Shown here: one piece after another, positions 1-11,263 of the stretch | How positions within the stretch are numbered: position 1 is the stretch's first letter | How the letters are laid out: every line of letters starts with the position of its first letter | Assembly: GCA_029778535.1 (NCBI GenBank) | Contig: JAKOQB010000150.1 | Span: 1 to 34,282, forward strand | Direction of reading: 5' to 3' | DNA: 34,282 bases | Source of the DNA: Pseudomonadota bacterium | GTDB lineage: Bacteria; Pseudomonadota; Gammaproteobacteria; Burkholderiales; Burkholderiaceae_F | Notes under the pieces: model-generated | What the model was told of the DNA's origin: nothing | The model's input: only the letters and a program-made list of their open reading frames with translations | The model's database searches: none | Program-made: the position numbers and the translations under genes

Positions 1-123
1 CAACTCGGCCCACGGCACGATCTGCTGCATCGTCGCCAAAAACAGATCGCGCTTGGTCGGCCGCCGGTATTGCTCGAATCCGGCGCCTTGATCGGCCGCC
101 ACGGCCAGGGTCTGCTGTCTCAT
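1..123 (-). CDS. IS5-type transposase, N-terminal part (cut by window edge)
   Basis: The first 41 codons read from an ATG at 123 down to the window edge. They begin MRQQTLAVAADQ and contain an FEQYRRPTKRD stretch, an LFLATMQQIVPW stretch and a terminal AEL. This is the usual opening of IS5-family (IS1182/IS5-like) DDE transposases, which start with a short basic segment and reach a conserved 'VPW' about 35 residues in. The catalytic DDE domain lies outside the window, so activity cannot be judged. I could not identify the terminal inverted repeat in the roughly 100 bp before the start, and 124-225 holds nothing I recognise. The neighbouring DNA is decayed, which fits an insertion-prone site. 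Family assignment rests on this N-terminal motif alone. Confidence 0.75.
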   Translation of the reverse strand, partial: MRQQTLAVAADQGAGFEQYRRPTKRDLFLATMQQIVPWAEL

Positions 124-225
124 GCACGGCTCCGCTGCGTCAAACCAGCAACTCGTAACGCGCCACCTCCGCTTTGGTGGACTTGTTCAGCATTGCCTTA
201 AGGCGTTTGGTGCCGGCGTCGTGCG

Positions 226-423
226 ATGCTGGCTGAGTTCGCAACGCCCGGAGCGACGTTCCATCTGAAGCATATCTGTCGGTCGAGGGCGACCACGGCG
301 TCATTCTGTGGACGGCCGAGACGGCGGACAAAGTGTACGAGCTGGTCACCGACACATTCATCTTCCGCGACGGCAGGATCGCGATCCAGTCGTTCGCCGC
401 CAAGCTCGTGTCCAAGCATATCC
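226..423 (+). pseudogene. NTF2/SnoaL-like protein remnant
   Basis: A frame from the ATG at 226 gives MLAEFATPGATFHLKH. A second frame picks up at about 273 with YLSVEGDHGVILWTAETADK, and then YELVTDTFIFRDGRIAIQSF and AAKL. Joined across one frameshift near 268-273 this resembles the C-terminal half of nuclear-transport-factor-2/SnoaL-like small proteins, where an 'ILWTAETADN.YELGTDTF..RDGKI..QSFAGK' run is typical. No credible start for the missing N-terminal half was found, so I read this as a degraded gene. A function cannot be inferred beyond the cone-shaped NTF2 fold. The next remnant starts 45 bp downstream on the same strand. Confidence 0.55.
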
Positions 424-467
424 TCGATCGACGCACGCCCCCGGCGACGGCTTGCGGCGATCGATTC

Positions 468-1055
468 ATGATCGTCGCGCCGGGCATCCTCGCCTCCGTG
501 GGCAACACGGCGCCGGGCGAGCTTCACCGCGTCGTGCCGTGCGGCTGCGCGCGCGTGCTCGTCAAGCTCGAGAGCCGCAACCCGACCGGCGCCATGAAGA
601 GCCGCTTGGCGCGCTCTCTCGTCGAGGGCACCGTGAGGTCGGGGGATTGGCCGTCGACGGAGCCGTGGTCGAGTACACCGGCGGCAGCGCGGGAGCCTCG
701 CTGACGTTCGACTGCGCCGCCGAAACACGGGCATCCGCATCGTGGCGGTCGAACCTCAAGAGTCGCCGGCCCTGGTTGGCCGGGAGCCCGGTGCGCACAC
801 GATCGAAAGCGTCGGCACCGGTTTCGTTCGACGGATCTCGCGCGCCGATGTCGCCGACGAAGTCGCTCACGTCTCGGCCCTGGAGGTCAAGGAGATGGCG
901 GCACCGGCTGGCGAGCGTGGAGGCGCTGCTTGCCAAGACGCTCCCCGGGGCTGGCGTTGTGGCAGCGCCTCCGATCGCCGCGCGCCTCGGTCCGGGTGGC
1001 ATCGTGACAACGCTCGCCGGCGACTGGGGATCTGAAGTAGCCGTCGACCGACCTC
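468..1055 (+). pseudogene. PLP-dependent cysteine synthase family, degraded
   Basis: From an ATG at 468 the reading MIVAPGILASVGNTAPGEL then HRVVPCGCARVLVKLESRNP and TGAMKSR matches the N-terminus of CysK/CysM-type enzymes. The lysine of TGAMKSR sits where the PLP Schiff-base lysine is expected. The frame moves near 640 to give GAVVEYTGGSAGASL. It moves again near 727 to give IRIVAVEPQESPALVGREPG and GFVRRISRADVADEV, a C-terminal section. It moves near 897 to give RLASVEALLAKTLPGAGVV, and near 1024 to give LK, a TAG stop, then PSTDL where LKYLSTDL is expected. About 120 residues between the TGGSAGAS part and the VAVEP part are absent, so an internal deletion accompanies at least four frameshifts. 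It cannot encode a working enzyme. Confidence 0.72.
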
Positions 1056-1105
1056 AACTCGACCGAGCCGGCGCCGCTGCAAAGGTAAACTGCGCGCCGG
1101 TCTGA

Positions 1106-2110
<1,005 letters not shown>

Positions 2111-2114
2111 GCCG

Positions 2115-3014
2115 ATGCGCGCACACGCGATCGGACTGGTCGCGCCCTCCGGCTGTCTTACGCACCGACGCATCGCCGACCGCGCGGCACGTTTTTTCGC
2201 GCGGCGCGGCTGGCGCGTGCAGGCGGGCGAGAGCGTGTTCGCGCGCGAGATGCGCTTTGCCGGCTGCGACGACCTGCGCGCCTCCGACCTGCAACGGTTC
2301 GCGACCGATCGCTCGCTCGACGTTGTGCTGGCCGCGCGCGGCGGCTATGGACTGTCGCGCATTCTCGACCGCTTGGACTTCGCGGCGATCGCGCGCGCAG
2401 GGCGCATCCTGGTCGGCTATAGCGATTTCACCGCCTTCAATCTCGCGCTGCTGGCGAAGACGGGTGCGGTGAGCTTCCAGGGGCCGGCGGCGACCGATTT
2501 CGCCGCGGAGAGGCCGGACCGGTACACGATCGATCAGTTCTTCGCGACGATCGAGAACCGGCGCCATGCGCTGACGTTCGAGGCCGAAGGCCCCGATCTG
2601 TCGGTGCGGGGAACGCTGTGGGGTGGCAATCTCGCGCTTGTCTGTGCGCTGCTCGCCACACCGTATTTCCCGAGGGTTCGCGGCGGCATCCTGTTTCTCG
2701 AAGACGTCAATGAAGCCGCTTACGCGATCGAGCGCATGCTGTTGCAGCTCGCGCACGCGGGCGTGCTGGGGCGCCAGCGTGCGATCGTGCTCGGCGCGTT
2801 CGATCCGGTCAAGCCGATGCCGAATGACGATGGCTACGACCTCGCCGCCGCGATCGCGCGCGTGCGCGCGGCGGTGCCGGTCCCGGTTGTGACCGGATTG
2901 CCGTTCGGGCACGTGCCGCGCAAGGCGACGCTGCCGGTCGGCGCGGCCGCCAAGCTCGTGGTGCGCGACGGCGCGGCCGAACTCGCGTTCAGCGGCCACC
3001 CGACGCTGAACTAG
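2115..3014 (+). CDS. ldcA: Muramoyltetrapeptide (LD-) carboxypeptidase
   Basis: This is a cytoplasmic serine peptidase of family S66, which removes the terminal D-Ala from murein tetrapeptides during cell-wall recycling. The protein is 299 aa, close to the family norm. It opens with IGLVAPSG, and the nucleophile elbow is GYSDFTAF (S103). The other triad members are E196 in ILFLEDVNEAAYAIERM and H266 in GLPFGHVPRKATLPVGA. AARGGYGLSRIL (residues 73-84) is another family hallmark. I chose the ATG at 2115 because the conserved first strand begins five residues later; longer readings upstream only overlap tadA. The 4-bp gap after tadA suggests co-transcription. There is no signal peptide, consistent with a cytoplasmic enzyme. 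Confidence 0.92.
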   Translation: MRAHAIGLVAPSGCLTHRRIADRAARFFARRGWRVQAGESVFAREMRFAGCDDLRASDLQRFATDRSLDVVLAARGGYGLSRILDRLDFAAIARAGRILVGYSDFTAFNLALLAKTGAVSFQGPAATDFAAERPDRYTIDQFFATIENRRHALTFEAEGPDLSVRGTLWGGNLALVCALLATPYFPRVRGGILFLEDVNEAAYAIERMLLQLAHAGVLGRQRAIVLGAFDPVKPMPNDDGYDLAAAIARVRAAVPVPVVTGLPFGHVPRKATLPVGAAAKLVVRDGAAELAFSGHPTLN

Positions 3015-3060
3015 GCGCGGCGCGCTTCGCTCCGGCGCCGGGCTCGCCTATCATCCGGCC

Positions 3061-4980
3061 ATGGTCGGCCCGATAACCCGCTTCGGCATCGAGATCGAGT
3101 CGCGCGAGCAGCGCCAAGAGAAGATCCTCGCCGGCGTGATCGCGTCCGTTTATCGCCAGGTGCCGCAATCGGTGCTGGGCAGCATCGTCGGCGGCGTGGC
3201 CCTGGTGGCGGTGTTCTGGAAGACTCACGACCCCAACGTGCTGCTGGCGTGGTTCATCGCGATGCTCATCGAGTCGCTGGTGCGGCTGCGGGTGGCGCGC
3301 GCGTTCCGCGCTGCTGCGACTGCGGTCGATCAGGTGCGGCTGTGGTCAAGCCGCTGGGTCGCGCTCGCGGCGCTGGCCGGCGTGCTGTGGGGCGCGGCCG
3401 GGGTGCTGTTCTTCGCGCCGCGCGAGCCGCTGCAGCAGCTGGTGCTGGTCGCGGTGATTCTCGGCGTCGCGTTCGGCTCGCTGACCCTGTATGCGACACA
3501 CCGCCCGGCGCTGTTCGCGTTCCTGCCGGCCGCGCTGTTGCCGCTGATCGCGCGCATGGTCGCGCAGGGTGAACCTGCCTACTACACCGCCGCGATCGTC
3601 GTGCTGGCGGTGTTCGGCTTCACGATGTTCTTCGGCCGTAACTTCGGCGAAACGATGTTCGAGGCGGTGAAGAACAACTACGAGAACGAAGTGCTGGTCG
3701 CGCAGCTGATGAACGAAAAGCGCGTGGCCGACGAAGCGCGCCGCGCCGCCGAGGACGCCACCCGCTCGAAGACCAAGTTCTTCGCCGCCGCCAGCCACGA
3801 CCTGCGGCAGCCGCTGCAGGCGATCGGCATCTACTGCTCGCTGCTTAAGAAGCGTGCGCAGGGGCCACTGGAGCCGCTGGTCAAGAACCTGTCGAGCGCG
3901 GTCGATTCCCTGTCCAAGCTGGTCGAGGAGCTGCTGGAAATATCGCGGCTCGATGCGGGCGCGATCCAGCCGCGCGTGCAGCAGGTGCTGATCGACGAGA
4001 TGTTCACCGCGCTGGAGCAGGAATTCATGCCGCAGGCGGCGGGCAAAGGACTCGCGCTGCGCGTGCGGCATGCCGGCATCGCGGTCGAATCCGATCCGGT
4101 GCTGCTGGCGCGCGTGCTGCGCAACCTGCTCGGCAACGCACTGCGCTACTCGATGCGCGGCGGCGTTTTGCTGGCGGCGCGCCCGCGCGGCGGACTGATC
4201 AGCCTCGAGGTATGGGACACCGGCCCGGGCATCCGCAAGGAGGAACTCGACCGCGTGTTCGAGGAGTTCTATCGCGGCGAAAGCTCGCGCGGCGAAGCCG
4301 CCAGCGGCTTCGGCCTCGGCCTGTCGATCGTCAAGCGCATCTGCTCGGTACTCGGACACCCGCTGATCGTGACAACGCGGCCGGGCTCCGGAACGGTGTT
4401 TCGCGTCGAGGTGCCGCTGTCATCGTCGCCGCGGCGCGCGGTGCGCAGCGCCAACGAGCTGACGGACGCGTCGCTGCGGTCGCTGACCGGCCACACGATC
4501 GTGCTGATCGAGGACAACGAGGAAATCCTGAACAGCATGAGCAACCTGCTGCGCTCATGGGGCGCGGAGGTCGTGGCCGCGACAGGTTTCACCGACGCGC
4601 TGGTGGCGGATCTCAGATCGTGCAAGCGGGTTGATCTGATCCTCGCCGACCAGAACCTGCGCGATTCGATTTCCGGCGTGGAGGCCGTGGTGCGCGTGCG
4701 CGAGATCGTCGGCTTCCCGGTGCCGGTCGTGATGCTAACGGCGGTGCAGGGGATCGAGGTCGTGGCCGAGTTCCAGCGCACGTTGCAGCGCTATCTGCAG
4801 GCCAGCCCGCAACTGGCGTCGATCATCGCGCGCAGCCGGGTCGAGGAACCGATCGTGCTGCAGAAGCCGACCAACGCGATCGTGCTAAACAACCGCATCG
4901 CGGGTGCGCTCGGACTGCTGGTGTCGGGGCTGCCGCTGATGGCGCGGCAGGCGACCGAGGCCAGCAGCGTGGCGGGCTGA
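3061..4980 (+). CDS. Membrane hybrid histidine kinase with C-terminal receiver
   Basis: This 639-aa sensor kinase has three parts. Residues ~40-190 hold about six hydrophobic segments with no recognisable periplasmic ligand domain, so the signal may be sensed in the membrane. After a coiled-coil-like stretch (~200-235) comes the kinase. Its H-box is SHDLRQPLQAI (H246), the N-box NLLGNALRYS, G1 is DTGPGI and G2 is GFGLGLSIVK. A receiver follows, with the acidic pocket LIEDNEE (484-485), likely phospho-acceptor D530 in LILADQNL, Thr in VVMLTAVQG and Lys602 in LQKPTN. The stretch between that Thr and Lys is unusually long (roughly 40 residues, containing AEFQRTLQRYLQASP), so the receiver carries an insert. 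A NarL-type regulator is encoded convergently 8 bp downstream and is the likely partner. No strong ribosome binding site precedes the ATG. Confidence 0.88.
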   Translation: MVGPITRFGIEIESREQRQEKILAGVIASVYRQVPQSVLGSIVGGVALVAVFWKTHDPNVLLAWFIAMLIESLVRLRVARAFRAAATAVDQVRLWSSRWVALAALAGVLWGAAGVLFFAPREPLQQLVLVAVILGVAFGSLTLYATHRPALFAFLPAALLPLIARMVAQGEPAYYTAAIVVLAVFGFTMFFGRNFGETMFEAVKNNYENEVLVAQLMNEKRVADEARRAAEDATRSKTKFFAAASHDLRQPLQAIGIYCSLLKKRAQGPLEPLVKNLSSAVDSLSKLVEELLEISRLDAGAIQPRVQQVLIDEMFTALEQEFMPQAAGKGLALRVRHAGIAVESDPVLLARVLRNLLGNALRYSMRGGVLLAARPRGGLISLEVWDTGPGIRKEELDRVFEEFYRGESSRGEAASGFGLGLSIVKRICSVLGHPLIVTTRPGSGTVFRVEVPLSSSPRRAVRSANELTDASLRSLTGHTIVLIEDNEEILNSMSNLLRSWGAEVVAATGFTDALVADLRSCKRVDLILADQNLRDSISGVEAVVRVREIVGFPVPVVMLTAVQGIEVVAEFQRTLQRYLQASPQLASIIARSRVEEPIVLQKPTNAIVLNNRIAGALGLLVSGLPLMARQATEASSVAG

Positions 4981-4988
4981 TCCCGCGG

Positions 4989-5657
4989 TCAGCCGACGTC
5001 GTAGCCGTTGCGGCGCGCGGCGAGCAATGCTTCGGTGCGGTTCGACGCGCCGAAGGCACGATAAATCGCCGTCACGTGCGTCTTCACCGTGCCTTCGCTC
5101 AGGCCGAGTTCGCGGCAGATGATCTTGATCGGCGAGCCGCGCGCCAGCAGTTGCAGCACCTGTTCCTGGCGCTCGGTCAGCTGAACGCGACCCGTGGTCG
5201 GCCGGCCGAGCATATCGCGGCCGCGTTCCGGTAGGCCCAACATCGAAGCGCCGCGCGTCGCGTCCTCCAGCAGGTCGGCGGGAATGTATACACCGCCCGA
5301 CATCACGAACCGCACCGCGTTGATCAGCGTCTCGGTCGCCATCGATTTCGGCAGGAAGCCGGCGGCGCCGAGCTGCAGCACGCGCATCACCGTGCGCTGG
5401 TCCTGCACCCCCGACAGCACGAGGATCTTCAGGTCGGGCGCGCGTCCGACCAGAGTCTCGAGCAGATTGGTGCCGGTCGTCCCCGGCAAGCCGAGGTCGA
5501 GCAGCATCAGATCCGCATCGGGGTGCTGTTCGACCAGCCGTTCGGCGCCGGCGGCATCGGCGGCGGTGTGGATTTCGGTCTTCGGGTCGAGATCGAGCAA
5601 CAGCGTGGTCATCGCGTTGGTGATCAACGCGTGGTCGTCAACCAGCAGAATCTTCAT
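4989..5657 (-). CDS. NarL/FixJ-type response regulator
   Basis: This 222-aa two-domain transcription factor starts at MKILLVDDH, which places the acidic pocket at D7-D8 and the phospho-acceptor at D54 in LMLLDLGLPG. Lys104 in GFLPKSM completes the receiver site. The C-terminal half is a LuxR-type helix-turn-helix: LTERQEQVLQLLARG, then ICRELGLSEGTVKTHVTAIY and a recognition-helix tail ending in ALLAARRNGYDVG. The frame is open for 30 more codons upstream, but that part is basic and unlike a receiver, so the ATG at 5657 is preferred. The gene converges on the hybrid kinase (3061-4980) with 8 bp between the stops. I infer a cognate pair; the target genes cannot be told from the sequence. Confidence 0.93.
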   Translation of the reverse strand: MKILLVDDHALITNAMTTLLLDLDPKTEIHTAADAAGAERLVEQHPDADLMLLDLGLPGTTGTNLLETLVGRAPDLKILVLSGVQDQRTVMRVLQLGAAGFLPKSMATETLINAVRFVMSGGVYIPADLLEDATRGASMLGLPERGRDMLGRPTTGRVQLTERQEQVLQLLARGSPIKIICRELGLSEGTVKTHVTAIYRAFGASNRTEALLAARRNGYDVG

Positions 5658-5774
5658 CGAGCGCCTGTCGGTTCGGGGTCGTTGAATGTTGGATCGCGCG
5701 TCGTTCCGCGTCTGAGCCCGCATTCTAGCGACAGCCGGGTGCGGCAATGTTGACGCGATGCGCGGATCGCGGAC

Positions 5775-6060
5775 TCACGCCGCCCGCGGACATACCCGCG
5801 CCGCCACCTGCAGCACGTGCTCGCGCGCAAACTCGATCGAATCGGCGCGCGCCAGCGCCACGCTCGCGCGCCGCCGGACGAACGAAGCGACGGGCACGCC
5901 GAGCAGGGCGCGTGCGCGCAGTTCAAACTCGCTCTGCCACTGCCTGCACTGCGCGACGAGGCGCGCGAACCCGCGCGCCGCTCATGTCGATCAGCGAGTC
6001 GGTCGCGATGGCCTCGATTTCGCGCACAAGCACGTGCGGCCGCTCGCGTTCGATTAGCAG
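5775..6060 (-). pseudogene. purT: purT remnant: two joined fragments
   Basis: Read on the minus strand from 6060, LLIERERPHVLVREIEAIAT then DSLIDMSGARVRAPRRAVQ matches the N-terminal ATP-grasp entry of PurT (GAR formyltransferase 2, formate- and ATP-dependent). There the motif is 'E..KPH.IVPEIEAIATD.L...E..G..VVP.ARA'. A different frame then gives SEFELRARALLGVPVASFVR and ASVALARADSIEFAREHVLQ, followed by VAARV and a stop at 5775. That is the PurT C-terminus (SEFELHARA.LGLPV, then ..GVALA.A.S...A). About 250 central residues holding the catalytic core are missing, and the frame changes at the junction (about 5920-5945). This is a deletion derivative, not a gene. No intact purT is seen in the window. 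Confidence 0.7.
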
Positions 6061-6153
6061 CGTTCGACGCTTCGTGGTTCGGGTACCCGCCGGCGGCAAC
6101 CGTTTCGATTGGGATCTGACCGAGGTCGCACGCCATTCACTATCGATAATTAA

Positions 6154-6169
6154 CATAATGCACATTATG
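6154..6169. promoter_or_regulatory. Perfect 7-bp palindrome in an AT-rich island
   Basis: CATAATG-CA-CATTATG is an exact inverted repeat with a 2-nt spacer, inside an AT-rich patch (about 6138-6245) that contrasts with the GC-rich surroundings. Dyads of this size are typical operators for dimeric helix-turn-helix repressors, and TAATTAACATAAT nearby could supply a promoter -10 element. It lies about 95 bp upstream of the purT remnant as that remnant is transcribed, and 66 bp past the tatD stop. It could be the surviving control region of the lost purT gene. The binding protein is unknown; I do not recognise the consensus. Confidence 0.4.
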
Positions 6170-6234
6170 CGCAATCGGCTCGACTTCAAGTGATTTCTTA
6201 AATGTTTGCTGGATATCGCTCGAAGTTCTCGCGC

Positions 6235-6996
6235 TTATACATTGAATAGACGACGAAAAACGCGCGAAGACTCGATGCCGATGCGATTTCGGTCAAGACC
6301 TTTCAGCTTCGCGATTGCCTCTGCCACGAATGCAACATACGCAGGCTCGTTGGTTCTGCCCCGGTGCGGCACCGGGGCCAGATACGGCGCATCGGTTTCG
6401 ATCAGCAGGCGCTCGAGCGGCACGGCAGCCGCCACTTCGCGCAGATCCTGCGCGTTCTTGAAGGTCACGATGCCAGAGAACGAGATGTGAAAGCCGAGAT
6501 CGAGGGCCGCTTCGGCGACCTGCCTTGACTCGGTGAAGCAATGCATCACGCCGCCGACGTCGCTCGCGCGCTCCTCGCGCATGATTTTCAGGGTGTCCTC
6601 GGCGGCGGCGCGCGTGTGGATTATCAGCGGCAGCCCTGCCTCGCGCGCGGCCCGGATGTGGACCCGGAAGCGCTCGCGCTGCCAGTCCAGCGGCTCCTTC
6701 AGGCGAAAGTAATCGAGCCCCGTTTCGCCGATCGCGACGACCCTCGGTTGCCGCGCCAGCGCCACCAACGTTGCCACGTCGGGCTCGCGGGCTTCACGGT
6801 AATCGGGATGAACGCCGACCGAAGCCCACAAGTTGGGATGGGCCTGCGCGAGCCGGGCGACGTCCGGGAATTCCTCCAGCGTCACGCAGACATTGAGCGC
6901 GCCGTCGACACCGGCGCCACGCATCCGTTCGAGCACACCGTCGATGTCGCCGGCGAGTTCGGGAAACGACAGATGGCAATGCGAATCGATGAACAC
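6235..6996 (-). CDS. tatD: TatD-family metal-dependent hydrolase/DNase
   Basis: A TIM-barrel amidohydrolase-type enzyme of 253 aa, the standard size of TatD/YcfH proteins, which have 3'-5' exonuclease or DNase activity. The metal ligands are all present: HCH at residues 6-8 (FIDSHCHLSF), E91 in IGETGLDYF, H127 in IIHTRA, H152 in MHCFTES and D202 in ETDAPYLAP. I prefer the GTG at 6996 because FIDSHCHL then follows directly, as in other members, and GGGGA precedes it. A TTG at 7023 would add nine residues. It is the last gene of the mltG-tmk-holB-pilZ-tatD run, an order common in proteobacteria. No terminator is evident after the TAA. Confidence 0.93.
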   Translation of the reverse strand: MFIDSHCHLSFPELAGDIDGVLERMRGAGVDGALNVCVTLEEFPDVARLAQAHPNLWASVGVHPDYREAREPDVATLVALARQPRVVAIGETGLDYFRLKEPLDWQRERFRVHIRAAREAGLPLIIHTRAAAEDTLKIMREERASDVGGVMHCFTESRQVAEAALDLGFHISFSGIVTFKNAQDLREVAAAVPLERLLIETDAPYLAPVPHRGRTNEPAYVAFVAEAIAKLKGLDRNRIGIESSRVFRRLFNV

Positions 6997-7030
6997 CCGG
7001 TCCCCGCGGCCGCGAACGCGCAAGTGCGCG

Positions 7031-7429
7031 TCAAATCGTGTGTGTCGGCCGTGCGGACTTCAGCGCCGTTCCCAGGATGTCCTCGATGCGGCTGCGCGCG
7101 GCGTGGCCGCTCTCGTCACCAGGGAAATGCACGCCGATGCCGGGCTGACGCTGGCCGCCTCCCGGCGGACTGATCCACACCACGCGGCCTGCGATCGGCA
7201 GCTTGGTCGGGTCGTCCATCAGCGTCAGGATCAGGTAGACCTCGTCGCCGAGCTGATAGGGCTTGTTGGTTGGAACGAAGATGCCGCCGTTCTTCAGGTA
7301 CGGCATGTACGCGGCATACAGCGCCGCCTTTTCCTTGATCGCCAGCGACAGGACCGCCGGACGCCCGCCGGAGCCCGCGCCGGACGCCGCGCTGCCGCCA
7401 AGGGTGCCCGGTCCCGATGCTGTGGCCAT
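7031..7429 (-). CDS. pilZ: PilZ-domain protein (type IV pilus type)
   Basis: This 132-aa protein contains the PilZ fold in the form seen in the founding type IV pilus protein: LSLAIKEKAALYAAYMPYLK, NGGIFVPTNKPYQLGDEVYL and ILTLMDDPTKLPIAGRVVW. The arginine-rich RxxxR plus D/NxSxxG signature for cyclic-di-GMP binding is not visible. That agrees with the canonical PilZ subgroup, which acts through protein partners such as PilB rather than by binding the nucleotide. A Gly/Ser/Ala-rich ~22-residue leader precedes the domain and looks disordered. It lies 19 bp after holB, the usual neighbour. No other pilus genes occur in the window. Confidence 0.9.
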   Translation of the reverse strand: MATASGPGTLGGSAASGAGSGGRPAVLSLAIKEKAALYAAYMPYLKNGGIFVPTNKPYQLGDEVYLILTLMDDPTKLPIAGRVVWISPPGGGQRQPGIGVHFPGDESGHAARSRIEDILGTALKSARPTHTI

Positions 7430-7448
7430 ATCGATCGTCGTCCGAGGT

Positions 7449-10140
<2,692 letters not shown>

Positions 10141-10225
10141 CGTGAGGACGAATCGATCGGCGGATCGTCCTATGATACTTTTTCATCCGACACGAACGCG
10201 CAGCGCCCGCCGCAGTCTGAACGAC

Positions 10226-11239
10226 ATGGCCGACGATCCAACCACCGCACCCGCGCCTGCCGGTACGTGGCTTCTGCCGCGCGAAGAAGTCGCAGAGTGC
10301 CTGCGCGAGCCGGTGGCGGCGCAGCTCGACGAACTCGGCGTGATCGCGGTCGAAGGCCCCGACGCGGTGAGCTTCCTGCACGCGCAGCTGACCAACGACG
10401 TCGCGGGTCTCGACGCCGAGCGCATACAGCTGAACGGCTACTGCTCGGCGAAGGGGCGGCTGTACGCGGTGATCGACAACTGGCGCGATGCCGAATCGGT
10501 CTATCTGCAATTGCCGCGCGAGATCCTGCCCGCGGTAATGAAGCGGCTGTCGATGTTCGTGCTGCGCGCCAAGGCGAAGCTGCGCGATGCGAGCGGCGAC
10601 TGGCGTTCGATCGCGATCGTCGGCCCCGGTGCCGCGCGGGCGCTCGCCGCGATCGGCGCTGTGCCGCAAGCGGGCCAGGCACGCGTGCTGTCGGACGGAT
10701 CGCGCCTGGCGCGGCTGCCGGCCGCGCCTCAGGTGAAAGAACGCTTCCTGCTGCTGGCGCGCACCGGCGCGACGAATCCGGCGCTCGAAGCGTGCGCGCG
10801 GCTCAAGCAGGTGCCGAGCGGCCTGTACTGGTGGACGCAGATCGATGCCGCGATTCCGGGTGTCTTCGCGGCGACCCAGGAGAGATTTGTGCCGCAGATG
10901 ATCAACCTCGAAGTGCTCGGCGGAGTGAACTTCAGGAAGGGCTGTTACCCCGGGCAGGAAGTGGTCGCTCGCAGCCAGTACCTCGGCAAGCTGCGGCGGC
11001 GGATGCAGATCGCGCACACCGACGGCATCGCCCGCGCCGGTGCAGACGTGTATGCGGACGGCGTCGCGGAGCCGATCGGCACGATCGTGATGGCCGCGAC
11101 GGCCCCGCAGGGCGGCATGGACCTGCTGTTCGAGTGCCCGGTCGAGCGCGCCGCCGGCACGCTGCACCTCGACAGTTCGTCGGGGCCGCGGCTTGCGCCG
11201 CGACCGCTGCCGTATGCTCTGGTCGACGTTACCGCGTGA
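10226..11239 (+). CDS. ygfZ: Folate-binding YgfZ-type Fe-S cluster repair protein
   Basis: A tetrahydrofolate-dependent protein (GcvT-like fold) that supports assembly or repair of certain iron-sulfur enzymes. The signature of the family, KGCYPGQE, is present with Cys240. The N-terminal GcvT-like part includes FLHAQLTNDVAGL and GYCSAKGRLYAVI. The protein is 337 aa, normal for the family. I chose the ATG at 10226; the frame is open upstream into the divergent mltG coding region, but that part is unlike YgfZ. It is divergent from mltG and is followed after 24 bp by a DUF4936 gene and then an NRDE gene, so the three likely form an operon. Confidence 0.94.
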   Translation: MADDPTTAPAPAGTWLLPREEVAECLREPVAAQLDELGVIAVEGPDAVSFLHAQLTNDVAGLDAERIQLNGYCSAKGRLYAVIDNWRDAESVYLQLPREILPAVMKRLSMFVLRAKAKLRDASGDWRSIAIVGPGAARALAAIGAVPQAGQARVLSDGSRLARLPAAPQVKERFLLLARTGATNPALEACARLKQVPSGLYWWTQIDAAIPGVFAATQERFVPQMINLEVLGGVNFRKGCYPGQEVVARSQYLGKLRRRMQIAHTDGIARAGADVYADGVAEPIGTIVMAATAPQGGMDLLFECPVERAAGTLHLDSSSGPRLAPRPLPYALVDVTA

Positions 11240-11263
11240 GGACGGCGGCGGGGACGGAACAAC

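Noticed and set aside
140..508. A minus-strand frame over the NTF2-like relic, ending STKAEVARYELLV
   Set aside because: No family is recognisable and it is antisense to legible remnants of two known families.
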